A stretch of DNA of 54,807 bases from an uncultured Sphingomonadales bacterium (GTDB lineage: Bacteria > Pseudomonadota > Alphaproteobacteria > Sphingomonadales > Sphingomonadaceae). Positions within the stretch are counted from its first letter, which is position 1. Each line of letters starts with the position of its first letter. Under the pieces are notes generated by a model. It did not search any database, was not told the origin of the DNA, and was given only the letters and a program-made list of their open reading frames with translations. A program made the translations under genes and the position numbers. Of this stretch, positions 18,219 to 26,457 are shown piece after piece. The DNA is taken from NCBI GenBank assembly GCA_903858875.1, contig CAIOKP010000082.1, positions 1 to 54,807 of the forward strand, given 5' to 3'.

Positions 18219-19348
18219 GCGCGCCGCTGGCTGGCCGGCGCATCGGTCTCCTCACCGCGTCGGCCTCACGGCTTGGCGGCGGCGTGTTCGAAGCCGTTGT
18301 GGCGCAGGCGGCGCTTATCCGATCCCTGGGCGGCGAGGCACAAATCTTTGCGTTGGCCGATCGCCATACCGAAGAAGATCGCGCCCGGTTCGGCCCTAGC
18401 CCGGTAATCGCAACGCCCGTGATCGGCCCTTCGCAAGTTGGTTATTCGCCAAGCTTGCACAAGGCTTTGGCCTTGGCCGACCTCGATGCACTTCATTTAC
18501 ACGGCATCTGGATGTATCCATCGGCAGCCGGCACAGCTTGGGCGCGGGAGACCGGCCGACCGTATTTTGTGTCGCCACATGGTATGCTCGACCCGTGGAT
18601 AACCGCGCGCGGTCGCTGGAAAAAGGCGTTGGCGCGGGCGGGATACGAACGTGCCAGCTGGTCGCGCGCTCACGCAATCCACGCTCTGACGTCGACCGAG
18701 GCCCGCGATATTGTCCGTGAAACGGGGCGCCGGAACACTTTGGTCATCCCGAATGCCGCACCTGCGCCACCGCCTGTCGCACAGAGCGGCAAACGTGGTC
18801 CTACCGTGCTGTATATCGGGCGCATTCATTCCAAAAAGAACCTGTTGGCGATGGTTGCGGCATGGCGATCGTTGACCCGACCAGCCAATGCACGGCTGTT
18901 GATCTGTGGCTGGGGGGATGATGCCGATGTTGCGGCGCTGACCGCCGCGGTCAACGCGGCGGGCGATAGCGTCGCCTTTCTCGGTCCGGTATTCGGCGCA
19001 AGCAAGGCGGCGCTGTTCGCAACCGCAAGTTTCGCCATCCTGCCCTCGCTCAGCGAAGGGTTGCCGATGGCCATCCTGGAGGCATGGGCCCACGGTACGC
19101 CAACGATCATGAGCCCACAGTGCAATCTGGACGACGGGTTCACCGCCGGTGCGGCGCTCGAATGTGGCTATGATGCCGTCGATATCGCGCCCGCCCTGGC
19201 GGCCGCTCTCACGATCAACACTGTCGAATGGGCAAAAATGTCAGCTGCGGCACAGGCACTTGCCGCTGGGCCGTTCAGCGCACAAGCTGTCGCGCGCCAA
19301 TGGGGCGAGGCCTATGGCGCGGCGATCACCGGACAGCCCATCGCATGA
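18215..19348 (+). CDS. GT4-family glycosyltransferase
   Basis: This 377-residue GT-B enzyme starts with RRIGLLTASASRLGGGVFEAVVAQAALI, the glycine-rich acceptor-side loop, and shows YFVSPHGMLDPW, a phrase frequent in EPS glycosyltransferases near residue 120. The donor half has VLYIGRIHSKKNLLAMV and FAILPSLSEGLPMAILEAWAHGTP, where ExxLPMAILE is the sugar-nucleotide E-x7-E motif. It overlaps the polymerase and the acetyltransferase genes by 4 bases each (ATGA), so all three are translationally coupled. The sugar it transfers is not readable from sequence. Confidence 0.87.
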   Translation: MSAPLAGRRIGLLTASASRLGGGVFEAVVAQAALIRSLGGEAQIFALADRHTEEDRARFGPSPVIATPVIGPSQVGYSPSLHKALALADLDALHLHGIWMYPSAAGTAWARETGRPYFVSPHGMLDPWITARGRWKKALARAGYERASWSRAHAIHALTSTEARDIVRETGRRNTLVIPNAAPAPPPVAQSGKRGPTVLYIGRIHSKKNLLAMVAAWRSLTRPANARLLICGWGDDADVAALTAAVNAAGDSVAFLGPVFGASKAALFATASFAILPSLSEGLPMAILEAWAHGTPTIMSPQCNLDDGFTAGAALECGYDAVDIAPALAAALTINTVEWAKMSAAAQALAAGPFSAQAVARQWGEAYGAAITGQPIA

Positions 19349-19914
19349 TCGCGCTCGACGCCAGCACGACCCGACCGCTCGAAGGCGGAGCAAGTTTTTC
19401 CTTGAGCAACCGGCTGTTTCGGGTGTTTTGGGGTGTCGCATGGTTCGTGCTGGCACGGTATACGCCGCCGCCGCTGCATGGCTGGCGCCGGCTGGTGCTG
19501 CGCGCGTTTGGTGCGAAGGTTGGGCGCGGCGCCCGCGTCTATGGCTCGGTCTCGATCTGGATGCCGCACCATTTGGAACTGGGCGAAAACGCGCTGATCG
19601 GGCCGGGCGTCCGGCTGTACAATCAGGGTCATATCCGTATTGGCGCCTGGACTGTGGTGTCGCAACGGGCGCATATTTGTGCCAGCAGCCACGACATCGC
19701 CGATCCGCATTTCCAACTGCTGCTGCGCCCGGTGGCCATTGGTGATCGGTGCTGGATCGCGGCGGAGGCCTTTATCGGGCCGGGTGTCACCATGGGCGAC
19801 CGCACAGTATTGGCCGCGCGCGGGGCGTTGTTCGGCAAGGCCGAGGCCGACAGCGTCTATACCGGCAATCCCGCGCATTTCCTGAAGACCCGACAAATGC
19901 GCGACCCGGCCTAG
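19345..19914 (+). CDS. WcaF-type hexapeptide-repeat acetyltransferase
   Basis: This 189-residue protein resembles the putative colanic acid biosynthesis acetyltransferase WcaF. It has an N-terminal amphipathic/hydrophobic helix (FRVFWGVAWFVLARYTPPPLHGWRR in two halves), then left-handed parallel beta-helix hexapeptides: GAKVGRGARVYGSVSIW, ELGENALIGPGVRLYNQ, and later AVAIGDRCWIAAEAFIGPGVTMG-like turns, closing with YTGNPAHFLKTR. His96 in ASSHDIADPHF is the likely catalytic region. The enzyme would transfer acetyl from acetyl-CoA to a sugar of the repeat unit. It is the last gene of the wzy operon. Confidence 0.88.
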   Translation: MIALDASTTRPLEGGASFSLSNRLFRVFWGVAWFVLARYTPPPLHGWRRLVLRAFGAKVGRGARVYGSVSIWMPHHLELGENALIGPGVRLYNQGHIRIGAWTVVSQRAHICASSHDIADPHFQLLLRPVAIGDRCWIAAEAFIGPGVTMGDRTVLAARGALFGKAEADSVYTGNPAHFLKTRQMRDPA

Positions 19915-19946
19915 CCCACCGGGGCGCCCACCAGGGCCCACCGGGC
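19915..19946. repeat. Triplicated GC-rich motif between convergent genes
   Basis: Three imperfect copies of CCCACCRGGG follow one another: CCCACCGGGGCG (19915-19926), CCCACCAGGG (19927-19936) and CCCACCGGGC (19937-19946). They fill the 32-base gap between the convergent acetyltransferase and SGNH hydrolase genes. It may arise from slippage; no clean terminator stem is formed. Confidence 0.5.
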
Positions 19947-20813
19947 CTATCGCGCCGGGGCTGGCTTTGCCAATTGGTCAGCGATGATCCCCGCGAGCAC
20001 CCGATCGCCCGTCGCCGAGGGGTGGATAACCCCATCGCGATAGAATTTGGCCGTCCATCGCGCATCGCCAAACACATCGACGATTTCCGCACGGCCGTGC
20101 AATTGCGCAAGCACCGGATCAAAATCAGCCGGGCGCGGGCGATGAAGCTCCGCCAAGGTGGGGTAGAGCACCCATATCAGCCGGCCATGATAATGCTCTA
20201 ACAACCATGCAAGATCTGTTTGCCAGCGCCGACTGGCTTCGGCACTTTTGGCAGAAAACACGACGTCTTGCGGTTTGAACAGGAATTTGCGCAGATTATA
20301 ATTGATAGCCGATAACGGACGCACGATTGGCCAATTCAGCGCACTCGTCCACGGCGCGATCTCGCCATAGTCGCCCGAATTGGCCACCACCACAATCGTC
20401 GGCGTCGCCAACAAATCGGGATTGCCGCGCACCATCGCCAGTTCATTGGCAAAGGCCCAACCGCCCGCAGACAGCGGATAGATCGGTCGGTGGCTCACCC
20501 GGTCGAGCGTCGGGCCCAGCTTGTCAGGCTGATCTAGTGGGTTGCCGCCATAGACGATGCTATCGCCCACCAGTAATACCGCGTCGGGTGATGGCATGAA
20601 AGGGCGCGCGGTGCCCATCGACCTTTCGTTAAAGACCCAATGGTGACGCCTGAGATATGCGCCGCGCTGGTTTGGTTGCGGGAAATAGCCGATGGCAGGG
20701 TCGGTTTGGAACAGCGGAAAATCCAGCGCGCCCACCGCTCGCAACCCGATTTCACCGGCCCCGGCAATCAAGGCCAGGCCGCCGAGCAACCATTTCAATG
20801 TGAACCGCACCAT
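19947..20813 (-). CDS. Exported or membrane-anchored SGNH-hydrolase-like protein
   Basis: This 288-residue protein has an N-terminal hydrophobic segment (VRFTLKWLLGGLALIAGAGEIGLR in two halves; signal peptide or anchor), then an SGNH/GDSL domain: block I VLLVGDSIVYGGNP with Ser about residue 82, a block-III-like VVVANSGDYGE near residue 130, and block V DGVIHPSATGD with the catalytic Asp and His near residue 262. Such proteins in EPS loci (AlgX/AlgJ, GumL-neighbour types) acylate or deacylate polymers in the periplasm. It follows the 20825 gene by 11 bases and ends the export operon. Direction of the reaction is unknown. Confidence 0.75.
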   Translation of the reverse strand: MVRFTLKWLLGGLALIAGAGEIGLRAVGALDFPLFQTDPAIGYFPQPNQRGAYLRRHHWVFNERSMGTARPFMPSPDAVLLVGDSIVYGGNPLDQPDKLGPTLDRVSHRPIYPLSAGGWAFANELAMVRGNPDLLATPTIVVVANSGDYGEIAPWTSALNWPIVRPLSAINYNLRKFLFKPQDVVFSAKSAEASRRWQTDLAWLLEHYHGRLIWVLYPTLAELHRPRPADFDPVLAQLHGRAEIVDVFGDARWTAKFYRDGVIHPSATGDRVLAGIIADQLAKPAPAR

Positions 20814-20824
20814 CGCCCTTACCT

Positions 20825-22045
20825 TTAAAACTGCGGCGTTGCGCTGGCTGGGGTCAGGGTAATCTTGCCAAATGTGACCGTGTCAGCGCCCGGACGGATC
20901 ATGAATTGCAGCCAATGGCCGGCACAGGCTCTATCGACCTGAATGGTGGCCCTCCACCTTCCCGGCCCGGCGACTTCGGGCGCAAATTCTTGGGTCGCGC
21001 CCTTTTCACAGGATACCTGTGGCACAACGCGCGCCACACCGGCATTGGTCGACACACTGGCCTGCCATGCCAAGCGATACGTCCCCGCTGGCACGACGAT
21101 CATTTGGCGAATCAGGGGCGCGGAAAAATCCGCGGTGCTGGTCACATCGAGCATTTGTCCCTGACCAAGTACCGGACGGCGCGACACACTCACTTCGCCC
21201 GAACCAATCAGGTTCCACGCCAAGGGCGATGACACGGCGTTCGGGTCAAACTGACTCAGCCCACCATCCCAAATCAGCGCGCGCGGTCCATCCGGATTGC
21301 GACAATGCATCTGCCAGATTTCGGCGGCGCTAGCGACCGCATCCACACTCACCAAACGATAGACCGCCGGTTGAACGCCGACACAGCCCAAAATGACACC
21401 GCGTTTGCCAAGATCTGCCATGACAATTGCCCGCTGGCTGATGCCAGATCGGGTCGCGCCCAACACATCGCTGGCATAGATCGGTAGCCAGTCGGGATGC
21501 AGCGTCATGCGCTCAACCATCGCCGCGCGCGCATCAGGCACCCGCTCAAACAGGTCGAGCAAGGCCGGCGTGTTCACCAAGGCCGGCGTTTGACGCAACA
21601 GGGCATCAAGGCGCAGCGCGGCAACGCGATAGTCCTGCACCGCCAAAGCGCGCTGCATCCAATATTCCTGGGTCAATGGCATACGCCACCCCATCGCGCC
21701 CGAAACACGAAAGGCTTGTTCCGCGCCGACGCCGTCGCCGGTCAACAGGCGGGCATAGCCCAGCAGGGCGGGGCCCGCGGCGTTGATCGGCTGGCGATTA
21801 ATCAGCGCGGCACCGTTCTGCGCCGTCGCGGCGGCGTCATGGGCCCCCACCGCGCGCTGGCCCAGCACCTGCAGGGCGCTGGCCACGAACGGCGTGGGCA
21901 CATATTTTGCGAGGCCGGGTTGTTCGACGCTTGCGCGATCAATACCGCTGGCCAGCGCCACGGCGGCAAAACCCGCCAGCCCGACCGCAGCGGCAAGGCG
22001 TACAAAGACGCCCCGCCGTCTGCCTGTGGCCCCTCTGCCCATCAC
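20825..22045 (-). CDS. EPS-locus periplasmic protein, helical repeats plus beta domain
   Basis: I cannot name this 406-residue protein. An N-terminal Arg-rich stretch and hydrophobic segment (FVRLAAAVGLAGFAAVALASG, split) indicate an anchor or signal peptide. Residues about 60-190 are Ala/Leu-rich helices that look like TPR-type repeats (LINRQPINAAGPALLGYARL; VQDYRVAALRLDALLRQTPA). Residues about 255-400 are beta-rich (FSAPLIRQMIVVPAGTYRLAWQ; VQVDRACAGHWLQFMIRPG-like), recalling a carbohydrate-binding sandwich. It overlaps the gumC-like gene by 4 bases, so its dose is tied to the exporter. A scaffold or polymer-binding role in EPS export is inferred. Confidence 0.65.
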   Translation of the reverse strand: MMGRGATGRRRGVFVRLAAAVGLAGFAAVALASGIDRASVEQPGLAKYVPTPFVASALQVLGQRAVGAHDAAATAQNGAALINRQPINAAGPALLGYARLLTGDGVGAEQAFRVSGAMGWRMPLTQEYWMQRALAVQDYRVAALRLDALLRQTPALVNTPALLDLFERVPDARAAMVERMTLHPDWLPIYASDVLGATRSGISQRAIVMADLGKRGVILGCVGVQPAVYRLVSVDAVASAAEIWQMHCRNPDGPRALIWDGGLSQFDPNAVSSPLAWNLIGSGEVSVSRRPVLGQGQMLDVTSTADFSAPLIRQMIVVPAGTYRLAWQASVSTNAGVARVVPQVSCEKGATQEFAPEVAGPGRWRATIQVDRACAGHWLQFMIRPGADTVTFGKITLTPASATPQF

Positions 22046-24249
22046 TTCAGATCATCACCGTAACGGTACTGATACTGGTAATATTCATAGCCATAATAGG
22101 AGGTGTAACGGTTGCCCGTCTTGAGCGGATCAAACTTGGTCAACACCCCGCCCAGAATGATCGGTCGCATCGAACGCAGGCGCCGTAGGGCAGCCTTGAG
22201 CGAACCATGGCGGCTACGATCCGCCTCGACCACAAAGATCACGCCATCGGCCAGCGCCGACATCATCGGTGCGTCGGCCAGCCCCAGAATGGGCGGCGAA
22301 TCGATCACCACCACATCATATTGCTTGGTCGCATCCTGGATCACATGTTCCAACCGGCCGCCCGACAGCAATTCGGTCGGGCTGGGCGGGATCGGGCCAG
22401 ACGTGATCAGCGTCAGATTAGGCACCGTCGAGGTCAGGACCACGCTGCTCAACATCTCGGTCGAAGTCAGCAGGGTCGAGAGGCCCTTTTCATTGTCATA
22501 GTCGATCCGGCGATGCAACGACGGGCGGCGAAGATCCGCGTCGATCAACAGCACCCGCTTGCCCATCCGCGCCAGGCCCTGGGCAATGGCATAACAGGTC
22601 GTGCTCTTGCCTTCCGACGGCTGGGCCGAAGTGACCAGCAAGACCTGTGGCAAGCCTTCCGGCGTCGAGTAAAGCAACGACCCACGCAGCGAGTTATACG
22701 CTTCGGCAATCGCCGATTTGGGGTCGCCCATCTCGGTTTCCGGGTCCGATTTGTGCGCATGCGGCACCACACCCAGCAACGACAGGCCCAACTTGTATTC
22801 GATGTCTTCGGGAATACGGATCGAGTCGTCGAACTGGTCCTTCAGGAACACCGCGAAAGCCGCCAGACCCAAACCGATCACCAAACCGACGATCATGTTC
22901 TTCAACAGGCTGGGCGAGGTTGGACGCAACGGCGCTTCGGCGGTGTCGATGATCGACACGTTCGAAATGCTGATCCCAGCCGACGCGTTCAGTTCCTTGA
23001 AGCGCTGCAGCAGGCCATTATAGACTTCGCGGTTGGTATCGACTTCCCGGCTTAGCAGGCCGAACTCAACGTTACGATCTTGCTCGGACAGCGTATCGCC
23101 CTTGAGCGTCTCGACCTGCGCCAGCAATTGGTGCTCGGTATCGACCGCGGCGGCATATTCGGCCTTTACAGCGTTGCGAATATTGTTCGCTTCGAGCTGG
23201 ATCTGGCGATTGATCGACGCCAGCTGCTGCTGCTTTGACCGCACGGTCGGATAATCGTCCATGTGGCGTGAACGTTCTTCGTCATACAGCGCCTCGATTG
23301 TCGCGCGCTGCCCCATCAATGCCGAGATCGTCGCGTTGCCGACCACTTCGGTCGAGCTCAACAGCGAGCCGCTATTGATCGCCTTCCAGCGCCCCTCCGC
23401 AGTAATCCGCTTGGACTTGGCTTCGTTGGCCGCCTGATTCAATTGCATCAAACTGGCCGTGGTGACCGAACTGCCGCCCTGCCCGCCCTCTTTCGGCGTG
23501 GCAGGATCGCGCATCTGGATCAGGCCGGCCGAGCGCGCGTAATTGTTCAACGCGCGTTCCGACTCTTCCAGCCGGACCTTCGCATCAGCCAACTGGCTGG
23601 ACACGAAATCCCGCGCATAGGACGAGCTGTCGAACTTACGCTTCAGGTTCGACTGAATGAACTCGCTGGCGTAGGTATTGGCGATATCGGCGGACATCGC
23701 CGGATCGGTGCTCTCAAAGGTGATTGTCACAATGCGTGAATCGCGGGGCAGGTTGACAACCAAGTTCTTCAGCAGCAGCGTGATGACCTTGTCATGCACC
23801 ACATTGTCGGCAGTGCCCGGCGCCGGTGCGCTGGTCTCTTCCGACGCGAAAAAGCGCGGATTGGCATCCAGCTTCAACTTTTGCGACACGCGCTGGGCAA
23901 GGCCGCGGCTGTGCAAGACATCGGTTTGGGTTTTCAGGAAACGGTCGGTATCCGACGCGCTGCCGACTTCCTCATTCTGCGCCTCGTCCTGCGTTTTTAG
24001 CACGCTGCGACCCTGATTGTTAATCTGGATCGTCGAACTGGCCGTGAAACGCGGTGTTTCCAACAAGGTCGTCACCAGCGCAACCGCCAGCGCCAAACCG
24101 ATAATCCCCGCGATCACCAAGCTGTTCGAGCGGATCGTCGCGATAATATAGCGGAAATCGAACGCACCGGTACGGGCGCCAATCTGCGGCTGTTCATCCG
24201 TCAAATCCATCATCGCAGAGGATCGCGGGGCAGGCACTGGGCTGTTCAT
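22042..24249 (-). CDS. GumC/Wzc-type polysaccharide co-polymerase with tyrosine autokinase
   Basis: This 735-residue protein joins a Wzz-type chain-length domain to a BY-kinase. The first membrane segment is near residues 38-60, followed by a long coiled-coil periplasmic region (about 180-420), a second membrane segment near 445-465 (MIVGLVIGLGLAAFAVFL), and the kinase: Walker A AQPSEGKSTT near 546, Walker A' LLIDADLRRP near 563, Walker B VVVIDSPPILG near 649. The C-terminus carries nine Tyr within 17 residues (about 717-733) before DDLK, the autophosphorylation cluster. It governs EPS polymerisation and export with the GumB-like lipoprotein upstream. No tyrosine phosphatase gene is present in the window. 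Confidence 0.95.
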   Translation of the reverse strand: MNSPVPAPRSSAMMDLTDEQPQIGARTGAFDFRYIIATIRSNSLVIAGIIGLALAVALVTTLLETPRFTASSTIQINNQGRSVLKTQDEAQNEEVGSASDTDRFLKTQTDVLHSRGLAQRVSQKLKLDANPRFFASEETSAPAPGTADNVVHDKVITLLLKNLVVNLPRDSRIVTITFESTDPAMSADIANTYASEFIQSNLKRKFDSSSYARDFVSSQLADAKVRLEESERALNNYARSAGLIQMRDPATPKEGGQGGSSVTTASLMQLNQAANEAKSKRITAEGRWKAINSGSLLSSTEVVGNATISALMGQRATIEALYDEERSRHMDDYPTVRSKQQQLASINRQIQLEANNIRNAVKAEYAAAVDTEHQLLAQVETLKGDTLSEQDRNVEFGLLSREVDTNREVYNGLLQRFKELNASAGISISNVSIIDTAEAPLRPTSPSLLKNMIVGLVIGLGLAAFAVFLKDQFDDSIRIPEDIEYKLGLSLLGVVPHAHKSDPETEMGDPKSAIAEAYNSLRGSLLYSTPEGLPQVLLVTSAQPSEGKSTTCYAIAQGLARMGKRVLLIDADLRRPSLHRRIDYDNEKGLSTLLTSTEMLSSVVLTSTVPNLTLITSGPIPPSPTELLSGGRLEHVIQDATKQYDVVVIDSPPILGLADAPMMSALADGVIFVVEADRSRHGSLKAALRRLRSMRPIILGGVLTKFDPLKTGNRYTSYYGYEYYQYQYRYGDDLK

Positions 24250-24280
24250 GATATAGATGCTTCTCGCTGTGTCCGCTGGA

Positions 24281-24973
24281 TCACTTCAGGACGTAGAACA
24301 GGTTGAACAGAGGGGCGGCCTGCAACAGGTCGTGCCAGGCGCCCTTCACGGCCGAACGCCCGACGACGACCACATCACCAGCGATGATCTGTGGATCCGG
24401 CGCACGCCCTGTACGGATTTCGGCAAGGTTGAAACGCGCCGCCATGCGTTGACCGGCCATTTCGCGGAACACCACGATCTCGTCGAACTTGGCGTCCTTT
24501 GTCGTGCTCTGCGCAAGGGCAAGCGCGCCGATGAGAGTGAGACCCGGCGAGGCTTCAAACCGCCCCGCATGCTGCACTTCACCCTCAACGGTGACCGACG
24601 TCTTGTTGTGGTCGGCAATATTCACTGCCACCTGCGGATCGCGAATAAAGCGGGCGCCCAACCGGCGCGCGATTTCTTCGCGCAATTGGCCAGTGGTCCG
24701 GCCGCCTGCGACCAATTCGCCGGCCAACGGCACTTGCACCATGCCACCGCCATCGACCCAATACTGATCCGACGTCAGGTCCACTTCGCCCAGAACGCGA
24801 ATATACAAGCGGTCGCCCGGCTGGATCGCGCCCAGTTCGATGCCCTGCGCCTTGGCGGGAATCGAGGCATAGGCACTCTGTCCGCCGGGCAGATTATTAG
24901 CCGGACGCATATCGCACCCAGCACAGGCCAGGCTTGCGATGGTCGTCAGCAGCAGCGTCTCGCGGAATTTCAT
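24281..24973 (-). CDS. GumB/Wza-type polysaccharide export protein
   Basis: This 230-residue protein has a signal sequence ending in SLACAGC, with two candidate lipid-modified Cys; neither gives a textbook lipobox, but an outer-membrane lipoprotein is likely. The poly-export domain starts at IQPGDRLYIRVLGEVDLTSD and the SLBB-like region contains VTVEGEVQHAGRFEASPGLTLIGAL and a final GDVVVVGRS. It matches GumB in being short, without Wza's C-terminal amphipathic helix of full length. The start at 24973 (MKFRETLL) is chosen because it begins the signal peptide; the longer frame overlaps the upstream gene's end. It lies 10 bases after that gene and 31 bases before gumC-like. Confidence 0.92.
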   Translation of the reverse strand: MKFRETLLLTTIASLACAGCDMRPANNLPGGQSAYASIPAKAQGIELGAIQPGDRLYIRVLGEVDLTSDQYWVDGGGMVQVPLAGELVAGGRTTGQLREEIARRLGARFIRDPQVAVNIADHNKTSVTVEGEVQHAGRFEASPGLTLIGALALAQSTTKDAKFDEIVVFREMAGQRMAARFNLAEIRTGRAPDPQIIAGDVVVVGRSAVKGAWHDLLQAAPLFNLFYVLK

Positions 24974-24983
24974 ACGCACACTT

Positions 24984-26372
24984 TCATTCGACAAGTTTCG
25001 AGCGCTCGGCCCGATTTTTCGGGCCCGCGCCCTGCGGATTGAGCAAGAAGGCCGCGAAGACCGCAGCAATGCCGCCCAACGACATGGAGCGCAACGGATA
25101 ATCCACTATGGAATGTACCGCTATGATACTGAGTACCGAAATGGCACAGAATACTTGCCCGCGAATGCGTGGGCCACTCCGGGAAAACCCTTTAAAGGCG
25201 CTCGAAAGTACCAATACGGTAATCACACTAAATATCAGAGAGCCAGCAAGCCCCGCCTCTAAAAGCAGTTCGAGATAATCATTGTGGGCGCGATTCGAAT
25301 AAGTCGCGCTGACAATTTCAAGGCGCTCGCCCGCCATGAACGTCGGCACGAACGTCCCCATGCCCGACCCCCAAGGAAAATAATTGGCTATCGCAAAACG
25401 CGTATCCTGCCAAATTTCTGGCCGTATTTCGGTCGCCGTGTGAAATCTGCCCAGCGCCCGCGCCGTCATTGCATTGTCCTGGAGCGCATAAAGCACCATC
25501 GCCCCACTCACCAATGCGACCACCGCGGCAATCGCCAAATTGCGCGCGCCCAGCCTCAACCAAGGCTTCACCAACACCGCTTGTGCCAGCACCGCCACAA
25601 TGATAAGAACCATACCGGTACGCGATCCGGTCAAAACAACCCCGAGGCTGAACAGCACACTGGCACCCAGGGCAGTACTCAGCACCAATCGACGACGATC
25701 TGGCAACAGGCCCGCCAGCACCAGATCGCGGATCAGCGCCGCGGAGCAGATCATCGCGATCAACAGAATGTCGGCTTCGCTGTTTCGGTTGTTCTGAAAT
25801 CCCGCCAGATAGCTGTAACCCGGGTCAAAAAAGCGAACGATGACGCCGTCACCGCCACCAACCTGACCGGCCCCAACCAACAGCGACAAAAGGCCAACCG
25901 CAACCACCGCGCCCAGCACCAGCGTCCGGCCCGCCAATCGCAACGAGGCGACCATGATCAACAAAATCAGCGCCGCGATCATCGACATCAGCGCTGACAC
26001 TGTGAGGTTCGGCGCCATCGATAGGGGCCGCCAGGACTGATCTTGGCCAATCAACGCCAGCGCCCGCACCTCGATCCCGCGGCCGGGCAGACCGTGCCAG
26101 AACGCCGGAGGCAGCGGCACGAGTTGCGCCAAGGGCAACAGGGCAACCAACCCTGCGATAATCCAAACGCCAGGCGGAATATCGCGCAAGCGATCATCAG
26201 ACGCCGACCACAGCCAACCCACGGCCAGCCCTGCCAGCAGACCCTGTAATGCGGCCTCGAGCAATGGCGCGGCCAAACCGCTGCCGCCCAACACCATGTT
26301 GCAAAACACCGCCGCGACCACGACGATTGTTGCGGGGCTCTGCTTGCGGGCCAGTTCACGTATTCTCGGCAT
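24984..26372 (-). CDS. O-antigen ligase (Wzy_C) family membrane protein
   Basis: This 462-residue protein has about twelve membrane segments and the signature of the O-antigen ligase/polymerase superfamily: RTGMVLIIVA in the middle and the periplasmic loop SNRAHNDYLELLLEAGLAG near residue 390, whose Arg-His are the conserved functional residues. In an EPS locus it is either a second polymerase or a ligase; the 16713 protein is the other candidate. The start is ATG 26372; a TTG nine bases earlier is possible. A strong terminator ends 21 bases before this start, and no good Shine-Dalgarno sequence is seen, which is unusual for the first gene of an operon. Confidence 0.85.
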   Translation of the reverse strand: MPRIRELARKQSPATIVVVAAVFCNMVLGGSGLAAPLLEAALQGLLAGLAVGWLWSASDDRLRDIPPGVWIIAGLVALLPLAQLVPLPPAFWHGLPGRGIEVRALALIGQDQSWRPLSMAPNLTVSALMSMIAALILLIMVASLRLAGRTLVLGAVVAVGLLSLLVGAGQVGGGDGVIVRFFDPGYSYLAGFQNNRNSEADILLIAMICSAALIRDLVLAGLLPDRRRLVLSTALGASVLFSLGVVLTGSRTGMVLIIVAVLAQAVLVKPWLRLGARNLAIAAVVALVSGAMVLYALQDNAMTARALGRFHTATEIRPEIWQDTRFAIANYFPWGSGMGTFVPTFMAGERLEIVSATYSNRAHNDYLELLLEAGLAGSLIFSVITVLVLSSAFKGFSRSGPRIRGQVFCAISVLSIIAVHSIVDYPLRSMSLGGIAAVFAAFLLNPQGAGPKNRAERSKLVE

Positions 26373-26393
26373 GGGCGTCAACTTTGGGCAAGA

Positions 26394-26422
26394 AAAAGGC
26401 CCCTCAACCCGAGGGGCCTTTT
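26394..26422 (-). terminator. Intrinsic terminator between the small secreted gene and the export operon
   Basis: AAAAGGCCCCTC (26394-26405) and GAGGGGCCTTTT (26411-26422) form a perfect 12-bp stem with a 5-base loop, AACCC. On minus the stem is followed by a T-rich run (CCTTTTTCTTG). It ends transcription of the small secreted protein gene at 26458 or attenuates readthrough into the O-antigen ligase family gene, whose ATG is only 21 bases further on. Confidence 0.9.
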
Positions 26423-26457
26423 CAATTCAGATCAGCAATACCGCCAATCAGCGACGG

